DNA of 64,000 nt from Arthrobacter sp. Y81 (GCF_002929335.1 NZ_PJIL01000002.1:445514-509513), one strand, 5' to 3'. Positions 10,334 through 19,557 are shown, counted from the stretch's first letter. Program-made: numbers and translations. Notes: generated by a model not told the origin, from the letters alone.

Positions 10334-11658
10334 CCCTTGACGTAGGGTATGCCGTCAGCCGCCGGCGGCCTGGAGCGGCCAACCAGTCCAGCCACGGCGA
10401 GTACCGTCACCAGGTAGGGCAGCATGGCCATGAACTGGCTCGGAACCGGTGTGCCGATGATGGTCACGATGCTCTGCAGGTTGTCCGCGAAGCCGAACAG
10501 CAGTGCGGCGAAAAAGGCACCGATCGGGTTCCACCGGCCGAAGATGAGCGCGGCCAGGGCGATGAAGCCGCGTCCGCCCGAGATCTCCTTGGTGAAGCTG
10601 TCAATCGCCACCAGCGTGAAGAAGGAACCGCCTATGCCTGCCACGGCACCGCCGAGCGTGACGTTCCAGAAGCGCGTGGCATTGACTTTGATGCCCAGGG
10701 TGTCGGCGGCCTGCGGGTGTTCCCCGACGGCCCGGACGCGCAGGCCCCATTTGGTCTTGAAGAGGCCGATCCACACCACGATGACCGCAATGTACATCAG
10801 GTACCCCACCACGGACTGCTTAAACAGAATGGAGCCGATCACCGGGATGCTGGACAGCACGGGGATGTCGATAATGGGCAGGCGGCCCGGTGAGTTGAAC
10901 TGGGCTTTGTTGGCCTGCATCACGGTACTGAACAGGAAACCGGTCAGGCCGGAGACCAGCACGTTGAGGACCACGCCGACGATGATCTGGTTGACCAGGT
11001 ATTTGATGCTGAAGACAGCCAGCACCATGGAGACGACTGCGCCGGCAACGGCCGCGGCCAGCAGCCCGACGAAGGGGCTCTTGGTCAGCGTGGCCACCAT
11101 TGCCGCGGTGAACGCACCGCCGAGCAGCTGGCCCTCAATCGCGATGTTTACGACGCCCGCGCGTTCGCAGAGCACGCCCGAGAGGGAGCCGAAAACGAGG
11201 GGAACGGCGAGCGTCACGGAACCGGCGATGAGACCGGCCAGCGAGATGCTGGGTGTGCGGGCGCCGCCCACCACCCAGATCAGGAAGGCCGCCACAAAAA
11301 GGACGATGAAGACGATGGGAAGCCAGCCGGGAGAACGCTCGTTCCGGGTTTTCAGGTACACCGCGTAGGCGGCGAGGCCCAGCATCAGGACCGAAAGCGC
11401 GATGCCGCCGAGGAAGGCGGGCACCTGGATGGCCGGAAGCTGGAAGAAGTCACCGCTCGAGGAGATCCCGAAGCTTGCTGTCTGGTTGGGTCCCATGACC
11501 CCGAAGAAGATGAAGGCCACGACGCCGAGGACAGCCAGCAGGACCGGCACCTTCCAGGTCACGGGCTTCGCTGAAACTGCGGGGGCCTTTTCCTTGGCCG
11601 ACTGCGGTGTTCCCGGCTGCGGCGCGCCCGGAACGGGCGACGTTGCTGTTGTGCTCAT
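10330..11658 (-). CDS. Nucleoside ABC importer, permease (BMP-type, second)
   Basis: 442 residues, multi-spanning. About ten hydrophobic segments are visible after a 35-residue polar N-terminus. The branched-chain/ribose permease family signature is present in VNIAIEGQLLGGAF and VRAVGEHPQAADTLGIKVN. This corresponds to the smaller permease (YufQ/NupQ type) of BMP-linked nucleoside importers. The ATG overlaps the preceding permease stop by 4 nt, and its stop overlaps cdd by 4 nt, so the whole set is probably one transcript. Confidence 0.88.
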   Translation of the reverse strand: MSTTATSPVPGAPQPGTPQSAKEKAPAVSAKPVTWKVPVLLAVLGVVAFIFFGVMGPNQTASFGISSSGDFFQLPAIQVPAFLGGIALSVLMLGLAAYAVYLKTRNERSPGWLPIVFIVLFVAAFLIWVVGGARTPSISLAGLIAGSVTLAVPLVFGSLSGVLCERAGVVNIAIEGQLLGGAFTAAMVATLTKSPFVGLLAAAVAGAVVSMVLAVFSIKYLVNQIIVGVVLNVLVSGLTGFLFSTVMQANKAQFNSPGRLPIIDIPVLSSIPVIGSILFKQSVVGYLMYIAVIVVWIGLFKTKWGLRVRAVGEHPQAADTLGIKVNATRFWNVTLGGAVAGIGGSFFTLVAIDSFTKEISGGRGFIALAALIFGRWNPIGAFFAALLFGFADNLQSIVTIIGTPVPSQFMAMLPYLVTVLAVAGLVGRSRPPAADGIPYVKG

Positions 11659-13043
11659 GCTGCACCTCCGGTGGTTGCTGCCGTCCTGGACTTGCCGGGC
11701 TTAGCGGCCTTCTTTTTGCGGGGATTGAGCCCGAAGATGGCACGCACCAACGGCGGGGCTGCGATGAACAGGACGATCAGCGACTGGACCACCAGCACGA
11801 TGTCGATGGGGGTTCCGGTCTGGATCTGCATCTGCACCGCCCCGGCGCGGAAGGCGCCGAACAGCAGGCCGGCCGCGAAGGTGCCCCACGGCGTCGAGCG
11901 TCCCAGGAGCGCAACGGTGATGGCGTCGAAGCCGTAGGTGGCGGCGACGCCGTCGGTCAGGACCTTTTCGGTTCCCGCCACCTGCGCCACACCGGACATG
12001 CCTGCCAGTGCGCCGGCGATCGCCATGACCAGGACCGTGGCCCGGGGGACGTTGATTCCGGCGGTCAGTGCCGCCTTGGGGTTCGCCCCGACGGCCCGGA
12101 ATTCGAAGCCGACGGTGGACCGGTTAAGCAGCCACCAGACGAAGACGGTGGCCGCGATGGCAAGGACAAAGCCCAGGTGCAGCCTGTACTGGGTCCCGAA
12201 AATCTGCGGGTACACAGCGGAGGGATCCAGGATCGGCGAGATGGGGTTGGACTCCCCCGGCCGCTGGAACGCCGGGGTGTTCAGCAGGTAGCGCAGGAAG
12301 TACAGGGCGATGTAGTTGAACATGATGGTCAGGATGACCTCGTGGGCTCCCGTGCGTGCCTTCAGCAGGCCCACCAGTCCACCCCAGATGGCACCGCCCA
12401 CAATGCCGGCGACGAGGACCAGCAGGAGGTGCAGGCCCACGGGCAGGTGCAGTGCGAAGCCGACCCAGGCGGCAAGGATTCCGGCCATGATGATCTGGCC
12501 CTGGGCGCCGATGTTGAACAGGCCGGCACGGAATGCCAGAGCCACGCCCAGGCCCGCGGTGATGAGCGGTGTCGCAATGGTGAGGGTCTCCATCAGCGGC
12601 GCAAACTGCACCGCGACACTGGAGCCGCGGGGGTTGAACACGGAGCCCTGGAACAGCGCGACGTACGAACGCGTCGCGGCGGTCCAGACAGCCGAGAGGA
12701 AGTCCGAGGGTCGGGCAAAGAGGTAGCTTGCCGTGGCCCCCACCTGCTTGTCCGTGCTGGCGATCAGGAGTCCGCCAAGGATCAGGGCGAGCAGCACGGC
12801 CAGGACCGAGACCATGCCGCTGCCGGTCAAGATCCGCCGGACTAGGGTGTCCGGTCCGCCCGGAACGGCGCCGCTCTGGGCCGAGACGGGAACGGCCGAG
12901 GGCTGCAGGGCGCCGCCGGCTGTATCCAGCGAGGTGGCCGCTGCGGCTTCTTCGGCCGGGGCCGGGCGTTCAAGTGCCTGCGTGTCGCGGTTTTCCTCCG
13001 CGTTTTCGTCAGCCATGTGTTTGGGCTTGTCCTGTTCAGTCAT
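11655..13043 (-). CDS. Nucleoside ABC importer, permease (BMP-type, first)
   Basis: 462 residues from ATG at 13041-13043, with GGAGG five nt upstream; this start overlaps the ATPase stop by 8 nt. A hydrophilic N-terminal region rich in Glu and Ala (about 1-65) precedes roughly nine membrane helices. Family motifs: FNIGAQGQIIMAG and FRAVGANPKAALTAGI. It matches the YufP/NupP permease type. The C-terminus is basic (NPRKKKAAKPGKSR). Partner of the permease immediately downstream. Confidence 0.88.
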   Translation of the reverse strand: MTEQDKPKHMADENAEENRDTQALERPAPAEEAAAATSLDTAGGALQPSAVPVSAQSGAVPGGPDTLVRRILTGSGMVSVLAVLLALILGGLLIASTDKQVGATASYLFARPSDFLSAVWTAATRSYVALFQGSVFNPRGSSVAVQFAPLMETLTIATPLITAGLGVALAFRAGLFNIGAQGQIIMAGILAAWVGFALHLPVGLHLLLVLVAGIVGGAIWGGLVGLLKARTGAHEVILTIMFNYIALYFLRYLLNTPAFQRPGESNPISPILDPSAVYPQIFGTQYRLHLGFVLAIAATVFVWWLLNRSTVGFEFRAVGANPKAALTAGINVPRATVLVMAIAGALAGMSGVAQVAGTEKVLTDGVAATYGFDAITVALLGRSTPWGTFAAGLLFGAFRAGAVQMQIQTGTPIDIVLVVQSLIVLFIAAPPLVRAIFGLNPRKKKAAKPGKSRTAATTGGAA

Positions 13044-14652
13044 GGTCGCCTCCTTCGGCACCGGAAGTGGACGTCTGTGCGGGCTTCTGCGCCCCGGTGG
13101 CGTCAGCGTGGGCAGCGTGGGGGGTGTCCGCGTGGGCGCTTTCCGGGGAAAGCCCGGCCATCATCAGGCCCAGGACATCGCGGCCGGTGCCGGCCGGGAC
13201 GATGCCCACCAGCTTGCCCTTGTAGAGTACGGCGATGCGGTCGGCGAGCTCGATCACTTCGTCCAGTTCGGTGGAGATGATCATCACCGGCGTGCCCTGG
13301 TCGCGTTCGGCCACGATGCGTTTGTGCAGGAACTCGATGGACCCCACGTCCACGCCACGGGTGGGCTGGGAGGCGATGAAGAGGCGGAGCGGCCGGGACA
13401 GCTCCCGGGCCATGACCACTTTCTGCTGGTTTCCGCCTGAGAGTGTGCCCGCGGCCAGTGACCCGGACGGGGTCCGGACGTCGAACTCGTCGATCCGGGA
13501 CTTGGCGTTCTCCAGGATCCTGGCGGGACTCATGCTGATGCCCTTGGCGAAAGGCGGCTGGTCGTAGCGGTCCAGCACCAGGTTTTCCGCGATGGAGAAC
13601 GTGCCGATGAGCCCGTCAACGGTCCGGTCTTCAGGGACAAAGCCGACGCCTGCGTTGAGCACTTCCTTGACGCTGTGGCCCAGGAGTTCTTCGCCGTCAA
13701 GCAGGATTGATCCGTGGCAGCGTCCCTGCAGGCCCAGGATGGCTTCCGTGAGTTCCGTCTGGCCGTTGCCCTGCACTCCTGCGACGGCCAGGATTTCGCC
13801 GCGGGCGATGTCGAAGCTGATGCCGTCCACAACGTGCTGGCCTGTCGGGGCGATGACGGTGAGGTCCTTGACCTGGAACGTGGTTTCCTGCGGCTTGGCC
13901 GGTGCCTTGTCCAGGGTCAGGTTGACCGCGCGGCCCACCATCATGGAGGCAAGCTCGGTGGTGGACGCACCAGGGTCCGCCGTGCCCACCACCTTGCCGC
14001 GCCGAATGACGGTGATCGTGTCGGACACGGCTTTCACTTCGCGGAGTTTGTGGGAGATGAAGACGATCGACGTGCCGCTGCTTTTCAGCTGGCGCATGAT
14101 GTCCAGCAGCTCATCGGTGTCCTGCGGTGTCAGCACTGCCGTGGGCTCGTCAAGGATGAGCACCTTCGCATCGCGGACCAGGGCCTTGATGATCTCAACG
14201 CGTTGCTGGACGCCCACCGGAAGGTCCTCGATCAGAGCGTCGGGGTCGACGTCGAATCCGTACCTGTCGGAGATCTCCTTGATCTTCCGGCGGGTGTCAT
14301 CCAGGTTGAGGAAGCCGCCTGCCTTGGTGGTTTCGGCGCCGAGCGCCACGTTCTCCGCGACGGTAAACACCGGGACCAGCATGAAGTGCTGGTGCACCAT
14401 GCCGATGCCTGCAGCCATGGCATCGCCCGGGCCGCGGAAGGTGACGGCTTTGCCGTCCACCAGGATTTCGCCCTCACTGGGCTCGTACAGTCCGTAAAGG
14501 ACATTCATCAGCGTGGACTTGCCCGCGCCGTTTTCACCAAGCAGGCAATGAATTTGACCGGGTTCAACAACCACATCGATGTGATCGTTGGCAATTAGGG
14601 AGCCGAAGCGTTTGGTGATCCCTCTGAGTTCAAGTTTCAAAACTCTGACCAA
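13036..14652 (-). CDS. Nucleoside ABC importer, duplicated ATPase (BMP-type)
   Basis: 538 residues (TTG start at 14652; another TTG at 14640 giving MKLELRG would suit the family equally, and neither has a strong ribosome site). Two ABC cassettes: the first has GENGAGKST, then VGVQQRVEIIKAL as signature and [11 protein letters not shown] as Walker B; the second has a degenerate Walker A (VAGVQGNGQTEL), [15 protein letters not shown] and a degenerate Walker B (LFIASQPTRGVD). This is the YufO/RbsA-like arrangement of nucleoside importers. The C-terminal 40 residues are Ala/His-rich and not conserved. Confidence 0.9.
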   Translation of the reverse strand: MVRVLKLELRGITKRFGSLIANDHIDVVVEPGQIHCLLGENGAGKSTLMNVLYGLYEPSEGEILVDGKAVTFRGPGDAMAAGIGMVHQHFMLVPVFTVAENVALGAETTKAGGFLNLDDTRRKIKEISDRYGFDVDPDALIEDLPVGVQQRVEIIKALVRDAKVLILDEPTAVLTPQDTDELLDIMRQLKSSGTSIVFISHKLREVKAVSDTITVIRRGKVVGTADPGASTTELASMMVGRAVNLTLDKAPAKPQETTFQVKDLTVIAPTGQHVVDGISFDIARGEILAVAGVQGNGQTELTEAILGLQGRCHGSILLDGEELLGHSVKEVLNAGVGFVPEDRTVDGLIGTFSIAENLVLDRYDQPPFAKGISMSPARILENAKSRIDEFDVRTPSGSLAAGTLSGGNQQKVVMARELSRPLRLFIASQPTRGVDVGSIEFLHKRIVAERDQGTPVMIISTELDEVIELADRIAVLYKGKLVGIVPAGTGRDVLGLMMAGLSPESAHADTPHAAHADATGAQKPAQTSTSGAEGGDHD

Positions 14653-14767
14653 TCTCGAAGCGTCCGGAAAATGTGCCCGGACGGGATATGTGGCTGCAGC
14701 ACCAGCCTAGTGCCTGCAGCCTTTGACGGAACGGGAAGAGCCCGCTGGAAAAGCCGACGCCCAACGC

Positions 14768-14815
14768 AAAGCGCCACCGCCCGGAAGTCAATGACCAACC
14801 GGGTGGTGGCGCTTT
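14768..14815 (-). terminator. Hairpin between the BMP lipoprotein gene and the ATPase gene
   Basis: A strong inverted repeat (AAAGCGCCACC... / ...GGTGGTGGCGCTTT) lies just beyond the stop at 14827. It is a likely attenuating terminator or 3'-end stabiliser, which would allow more binding protein than transporter to be made, as is common for ABC importers. The U-run on the minus strand is weak (GCTTTGCG). Confidence 0.6.
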
Positions 14816-14826
14816 TGCGGAGGGAA

Positions 14827-15936
14827 CTAGGCCTTCGGGCTCGCTGCCGACTCGACCTTCAGCTTGCCGTCAACAATGTCCTTCTTGATCTGGTCCAGTT
14901 CAGTCTTCAGTTCCGCGGAAACCTGCGACTCCAACTCGTGGAACGGCGCCAGCTGGACGCCGTCGTTCGCGAGGGTGCCGACGTACGGCGTGTTGGTGAA
15001 TTTGCCGTCCTTGTCTTCCTTCACAACCGTCTCAACAGCCTCGCCCATCTGCTTCATCACGGAGGAGAGCATGATTTCCTTGTAGTCCGGAGCGGTCAGG
15101 AAGCCGTCGGAGTCAACCCAGATGAGCTTGACGTCCTTGCCTGCTGCCTTGGCCTCCTTCAGGGCCGCGCCGGCGCCCTTGCCGACGGGGCCGGCAACGG
15201 GCATCACGATGTCCGCGCCCTGGTCCAGGAAGTTCTGGGTCAGCTGCTTGCCCTTGTCCTGCTTTTCGAAGTCACCGGTGAAGCTGCCGTCCTGCTTCGC
15301 CTTGTCCCAGCCAAGGACCTTGACGTCCTTGCCCTTCTTCTCGTTGTAGTACTTCACGCCGTCGGCGTAGCCGTCCATGAAGATGGTGACCGTGGGGATC
15401 TTGATGCCGCCGAACGTGGCGACCGTCCCGGTTTTGGTGGACGCGGCGGCGAGGTAACCGGCCATAAAAGCAGCCTGGGCCGTGTCATAGATAATCGGCT
15501 TCACGTTGGTGATGGGGGTGTCGTAGCCGAAGTCGATGATGGCGAAGTGCTTGTCCGGGTTGGCGGTGGCCTGGGCCTTCGTGGCATCGCCAAGCAGGAA
15601 GCCAACAGTGATGGTCAGGTCGCAGCCTGCGGTGACCATGGCGCGGAGGTTCGGTTCGAAGTCGTTGTTGGTCTTGGATTCGACCTGGTTCACCTTGATT
15701 CCAAGGTCCTTCTCAGCCTTCTTCAGTCCTTCGTACGAGGACTGGTTGAACGACTGGTCGTCGAATCCACCGGAGTCGGACACGATGCAGCCCGTGTAGT
15801 CGCTGGCGGTGGCGCTTGCGGTGCTGCCGGATTCCGGGGGAGCCCCGCAGCCGGTCAGTAGCAGGGCGGCCGCACCCGCGGTGGCGACACCGGCCATTGA
15901 ACCGCGCTTCAGGGTTGCACGCAGTGAGTTCTTCAA
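14827..15936 (-). CDS. bmpA: BMP family nucleoside-binding lipoprotein
   Basis: 369 residues from TTG at 15934-15936, which has GGAGG four nt upstream; upstream in-frame codons lack such a site. The N-terminus is a lipoprotein signal with lipobox LLLTGC (Cys about residue 30). The mature part has BMP/PnrA features: SDSGGFDDQSFNQSSYEG, DLTITVGFLLGDAT, DFGYDTPITNVK, and VMPVAGPVGKGAGAAL. It binds a nucleoside outside the membrane and delivers it to the permease/ATPase complex encoded next. It is the first gene of the importer-cdd-deoA run. Confidence 0.92.
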   Translation of the reverse strand: MKNSLRATLKRGSMAGVATAGAAALLLTGCGAPPESGSTASATASDYTGCIVSDSGGFDDQSFNQSSYEGLKKAEKDLGIKVNQVESKTNNDFEPNLRAMVTAGCDLTITVGFLLGDATKAQATANPDKHFAIIDFGYDTPITNVKPIIYDTAQAAFMAGYLAAASTKTGTVATFGGIKIPTVTIFMDGYADGVKYYNEKKGKDVKVLGWDKAKQDGSFTGDFEKQDKGKQLTQNFLDQGADIVMPVAGPVGKGAGAALKEAKAAGKDVKLIWVDSDGFLTAPDYKEIMLSSVMKQMGEAVETVVKEDKDGKFTNTPYVGTLANDGVQLAPFHELESQVSAELKTELDQIKKDIVDGKLKVESAASPKA

Positions 15937-16177
15937 TTTTCCTCCAGGAACAAAGAGATAGGCGCTACGACGGGGGTTCAATGAGTGTCCGTTTCGAATG
16001 CTCCACACTGAAATTCTGTTTTCACTGATGGGTTCGCAGCACTGCGCCGAGGCGCACTGATGTCAGCTACTGTAGTGGCCTGGGACACGTCCTGATACCA
16101 CGCCGGCACACCTTCCGGAAGATTGTTGAGAACTTGTTACCTATCGGTAGCCGCCACCGCAAGTCACGTCCATTTTC

Positions 16178-17203
16178 CTAGATCCGGACCAGCATCTTCC
16201 CGGTGTTGGCGCCGTCGAGAAGGTCCATGAAAGCCTGCGGGGCGTTCTCCAGGCCGTCCACGACGGTTTCGTCGTAGCGGACCGTGCCGTCAGCAACCCA
16301 GGCGGACACGGCCTCGACGAACTCGCCCATGTACTGCCAGTAGCCGCCGACCAGGAAGCCCTTGAGCGTCAGCTGCTTGCCGATGGCCAGCATGAGGTTG
16401 CGGGGAGCCGGAGTGGGTTCGGTCGCGTTGTACTGCGCAATGGCGCCGCACATGGCCACGCGGCCACCGACAGTCAGCGCGGAGAGCGCCGCTTCAAGGT
16501 GTTCACCGCCGACGTTGTCGAAGTACACGTCGATCCCGCGTTCGCCCGCTGCCGCGGCGAGCTGGTCAGCCACCGGGCCGTCGTTGTAGTTGAATGCGGC
16601 GTCGAAGCCGAGCTCCAGCAGGCGGGCCACCTTGTCCGGGGATCCTGCGCTGCCGATCACGCGGGAGGCACCCATCGCCTTGGCGATCTGGCCAACCAGG
16701 GACCCGACGGCACCCGCGGCCCCGGAAACGAAGACGACCTCTCCGGGCTTGAACTCGGCTACTTTCAGCAGGCCGGCATAGGCGGTCAGGCCGGTCATGC
16801 CCAGCGCTCCGAGGAACGCCGATGCGGGTGCCAGGTCGGTGCGGGCCGGGGAGGTGGCGGCGGCGTCCAGCACGGCGTATTCACGCCAGCCAAGGGAATG
16901 CACGACGACGTCCCCCACCTTGCGTTCCTCCGACCTGGACGCGATCACCTCGCCGACGGCGCCGCCGTCGAGCGCTGCATCCAGCGCAAACGGCGCCGAG
17001 TAGGACTTGACGTCGTTCATGCGGCCGCGCATGTAAGGGTCAACGGAGATGAAACGGTTGCGGACCAGCACCTGGCCGTCCTGCAGCTCCGGGAGTCCGG
17101 ACTCGGCGAGGCGGAAGTTCTCCGGCACCGGGCGGCCGTGCGGACGCGACGCCAGCTGGATCTCGCGGGTGGTGACGGGAAGGGTTACGGTGTTGGCGCT
17201 CAT
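16178..17203 (-). CDS. NADP-dependent MDR oxidoreductase (CurA/leukotriene reductase-like)
   Basis: 341 residues from ATG at 17201-17203, with GGAGGTGG upstream. It belongs to the zinc-independent medium-chain reductases: N-terminal FISVDPYMRGRM, nucleotide-binding VSGAAGAVGSLVGQIAKAMG, GSAGSPDKV, and FDNVGGEHLEAAL. Such enzymes reduce alkenal/one double bonds with NADPH and are often induced by oxidative or electrophile stress. It overlaps ohr by 4 nt and is therefore probably in the OhrR-controlled transcript. The physiological substrate is not evident. Confidence 0.88.
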   Translation of the reverse strand: MSANTVTLPVTTREIQLASRPHGRPVPENFRLAESGLPELQDGQVLVRNRFISVDPYMRGRMNDVKSYSAPFALDAALDGGAVGEVIASRSEERKVGDVVVHSLGWREYAVLDAAATSPARTDLAPASAFLGALGMTGLTAYAGLLKVAEFKPGEVVFVSGAAGAVGSLVGQIAKAMGASRVIGSAGSPDKVARLLELGFDAAFNYNDGPVADQLAAAAGERGIDVYFDNVGGEHLEAALSALTVGGRVAMCGAIAQYNATEPTPAPRNLMLAIGKQLTLKGFLVGGYWQYMGEFVEAVSAWVADGTVRYDETVVDGLENAPQAFMDLLDGANTGKMLVRI

Positions 17204-17631
17204 GCGGCCACCTCCAGGATTTTGATGTCTACGTTGATGTTGCCGCGGGTGGCGTTGGAATAGGGGCAGATCCGGTGCGCTTTGGCCACGAGGGCCTCCG
17301 CTGTGGCCAGGTCCAGTGCGGGCAGGGCGATTTCGAGCTCGGCGGCAAGGCCGTAACCCACACCGTCCTCGAGGGCGCCGAAGTGGATCTTCGCTGCGAC
17401 GGCGGAATCCGTGAGATCGGCTTTTTCCTTCCGGCCCACCAGGCGGAGGGCCGAGTGGAAGCACGCCGCGTAGCCGGCTGCGAAGAGCTGTTCCGGGTTG
17501 GTGCCCTGGCCGTTGCCGCCCAGTTCCACGGGGCTGGCCAGCGTCACGTCGAGTTTGCCGTCCTTGGTACGGGCACTGCCGTCCCGGCCTTCGCCTGAGG
17601 CCAGTGCTTCTGCTGTGTAGAGAGTCTTCAC
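17200..17631 (-). CDS. ohr: Organic hydroperoxide resistance protein
   Basis: 143 residues from GTG at 17629-17631. The Ohr/OsmC fold is recognisable, with NPEQLFAAGYAACFHSAL carrying the peroxidatic Cys and AHRICPYSNATRGN carrying the resolving Cys. It reduces organic hydroperoxides. It is directly downstream of ohrR (31 bp) and overlaps the MDR reductase gene by 4 nt. Confidence 0.94.
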   Translation of the reverse strand: MKTLYTAEALASGEGRDGSARTKDGKLDVTLASPVELGGNGQGTNPEQLFAAGYAACFHSALRLVGRKEKADLTDSAVAAKIHFGALEDGVGYGLAAELEIALPALDLATAEALVAKAHRICPYSNATRGNINVDIKILEVAA

Positions 17632-17662
17632 GTGGTTCCGTTCTGTTGGATGGAAAGTCTGT

Positions 17663-18097
17663 CTAGCGGGAGGACTGGAGGGCGGCTGTGAGCCGGCCGA
17701 GGGTCTCCCGGAGCTGGTCGAGCTCGGCCGCGGAAAGGCCTGCCGCGTCTGCGAGCTGCTGGGGAATTGCGCTGGACTTGGCGCTGAGGGCCGTACCGGA
17801 GTCCGTGAGGAAAACCTCAACCCGGCGTTCATCCTCGGCCGAACGCCTGCGCTCCACCAGCCCCAGCGACTCGAGCCGCTTCAGCAGCGGGGAGAGCGTG
17901 CCCGAGTCCAGGCCCAGCTCCTCCCCCAGTTCGCGGACGCTGCGCGGCTGGTCCTCCCAGAGCACCAGCATGACGAGGTACTGGGGATAGGTCAGCCCCA
18001 GCTCGTCCAGCACGGGCCGGTACACGGCGGTGGCTGCCTTCGACGCGGAATACAGCGCGAAGCACACCTGGCGATTGAGTCTGGGAGCGTCGGTCAT
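17663..18097 (-). CDS. ohrR: OhrR, MarR-family peroxide-sensing repressor
   Basis: 144 residues from ATG at 18095-18097 (an earlier frame-compatible start would cover the operator). The reactive Cys of OhrR is at position 12 in RQVCFALYSASKA, followed by YRPVLDELGLTYPQYLVML and a winged-helix DNA-binding region (LGEELGLDSGTLSPLLKRL, SAEDERRVEV). Oxidation of that Cys by organic peroxides releases DNA and induces ohr. The gene precedes ohr on the same strand, so the repressor probably regulates itself as well. Confidence 0.93.
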   Translation of the reverse strand: MTDAPRLNRQVCFALYSASKAATAVYRPVLDELGLTYPQYLVMLVLWEDQPRSVRELGEELGLDSGTLSPLLKRLESLGLVERRRSAEDERRVEVFLTDSGTALSAKSSAIPQQLADAAGLSAAELDQLRETLGRLTAALQSSR

Positions 18098-18112
18098 AGA
18101 AAAACGATAACG

Positions 18113-18127
18113 CACAATTGAATTGCA
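18113..18127 (-). promoter_or_regulatory. Probable OhrR operator
   Basis: A perfect inverted repeat CAATT-G-AATTG at 18115-18125 lies 18 bp upstream of the ohrR start. It matches the TACAATT/AATTGTA core of known OhrR boxes except for the outermost bases. It should overlap the ohrR-ohr promoter, which fits repression. Confidence 0.7.
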
Positions 18128-18149
18128 CACAACTTATCTGGGCAAAAGG

Positions 18150-18218
18150 AGAGCGCGAACTGGCAGCTAATGCCCGCAGATCCGGGACTTGAGGGCATTA
18201 GCTGCCAGTTCGCGCTCT
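18150..18218. repeat. 26-bp perfect inverted repeat (intergenic hairpin)
   Basis: Arms 18150-18175 and 18193-18218 are perfectly complementary over 26 bp and contain ACTGGCAGCTAATGCC; the loop is 17 nt. It fills the space between the end of the M20 gene and the ohrR promoter. No T-run follows on either strand. The arm core resembles the hairpin at 38052-38111, so it is probably a member of a dispersed REP-like family that may also end transcription. Confidence 0.75.
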
Positions 18219-18229
18219 GGGGGCGTTGC

Positions 18230-19429
18230 TTAGAGGTCGCGGATGGTGCGGAGGGCAGCGGCGGTCAGGACCTGGATGCCGTAGCCCAGGGCACGCTCGT
18301 CCAGGATGTAATCGCCGCGGTGGAGGTCGTATTCCTCGCCGCCGGGGGTCTTGGTGCCAAGCCGCATCATCGCCCCGGGAAGTTCAGCCAGGAACCAGGC
18401 GAAGTCCTCGCCGCCCATGGACTGCGGGGTGAGGACCACGGCGCCCTCGGCGATCTCGGCGCGTGCCGCCGCCTCGATGAGTGCCGTCTCGTGTTCGGAG
18501 TTCACTACCGGGGGAACGCCGCGGGTGTGCTCGAGCCGGACGTCTACCCCGTACGGTGCGGCCACCTGGTGCACCACTTCGTCCAAGAGCTTGCCGGCAC
18601 TGTGCCAGGCATCGCGGTCCAGGCACCGCATGGTTCCGGCCATGTAGCCCGTGCCGGGAATGGCGTTGGGTGCCGAGCCGGCGGAAATGTGTCCCCAGAC
18701 CACGGAGACGCCGCTGCGGACGTCCACCCGGCGGGACAGCACTGCCGGCACGTTCACGGCGATCTGCGCCAGCGCGAAGACGAGGTCCTCGGTCAGGTGC
18801 GGGCGCGAGGTGTGGCCGCCGCGTCCGGAAAGCTCGATCCGGATGGTGTCCGACGCCGAGGTGATGGCGCCGATCCGGGTGCCGATCTTGCCCACGTCGA
18901 TGCGCGGATCGCAGTGCAGGGCCAGGATGCGCGGCACGCCTTCGAGCACGCCCTGCTCGATGCAGGCATGCGCTCCGCCGGGCATGGTTTCCTCGGCAGG
19001 CTGGAAAATGATGCGGACACTGCCGCCCAGCGGCGACTCCTGGTGCATGCGGTGCAGCACCAGGGCGATCCCAAGCATGGTGGTGGTGTGGACGTCATGG
19101 CCGCAGGCATGGGTGACGCCGTGGTTCTTCGACGCGAACGGCAGGCCGGTTTCCTCGATGATGGGGAGGGCGTCGATGTCTCCGCGCAGGGCCGTGGCGA
19201 TGGGGCCTTCGCCGACGTCAACGGTGAGGCCGGTACCTTCGAGCCGGCGCGGCTTCAGGCCGGCAGCTTCCAGCCGCTCCGCCAGCTTGTTGGTGGTCCG
19301 GAACTCCTTGAAGGACAACTCCGGATGCGCATGGAGGTCACGGCGGAAATCGATGAGTTCCGGCAGCAGCGGCTCCAGCCACGGCCCCACAAGGGCGGTG
19401 GGCTCGGCTTCAGTAGTGTAATTGCGCAC
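18230..19429 (-). CDS. M20 family amidohydrolase
   Basis: 399 residues, GTG start. Metal and substrate motifs of the M20D/AmaB-HipO group are present: DFRRDLHAHPELSFKE, ALRGDIDALPIIEE, THACGHDVHTT with metal-binding Cys/His, FQPAEETMPGGAHACIEQG, and GRGGHTSRP in the dimerisation domain. These enzymes hydrolyse N-acyl amino acids or related amides. The gene is monocistronic by spacing, bounded by a hairpin on each side. Confidence 0.9.
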   Translation of the reverse strand: MRNYTTEAEPTALVGPWLEPLLPELIDFRRDLHAHPELSFKEFRTTNKLAERLEAAGLKPRRLEGTGLTVDVGEGPIATALRGDIDALPIIEETGLPFASKNHGVTHACGHDVHTTTMLGIALVLHRMHQESPLGGSVRIIFQPAEETMPGGAHACIEQGVLEGVPRILALHCDPRIDVGKIGTRIGAITSASDTIRIELSGRGGHTSRPHLTEDLVFALAQIAVNVPAVLSRRVDVRSGVSVVWGHISAGSAPNAIPGTGYMAGTMRCLDRDAWHSAGKLLDEVVHQVAAPYGVDVRLEHTRGVPPVVNSEHETALIEAAARAEIAEGAVVLTPQSMGGEDFAWFLAELPGAMMRLGTKTPGGEEYDLHRGDYILDERALGYGIQVLTAAALRTIRDL

Positions 19430-19520
19430 GGAACAACTCTAGCGATGGTGCCGCGAATACCCGCATCAGGGTCTGCGGGTTACGGATCCCGGAGCCGGCT
19501 TCCGGCACCGGACACAGATC

Positions 19521-19557
19521 AGCCCAAGCTCCCCGGCAGCGCCGGAAAGCTTGGGCT
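19521..19557 (-). terminator. Hairpin downstream of manC
   Basis: Inverted repeat AGCCCAAGCT / AGCTTGGGCT with an additional inner CCGGC/GCCGG pairing, 10 nt past the manC stop. No long U-run follows (GATCTGTG), so it would act as a weak intrinsic terminator or 3' stabiliser. Confidence 0.65.
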
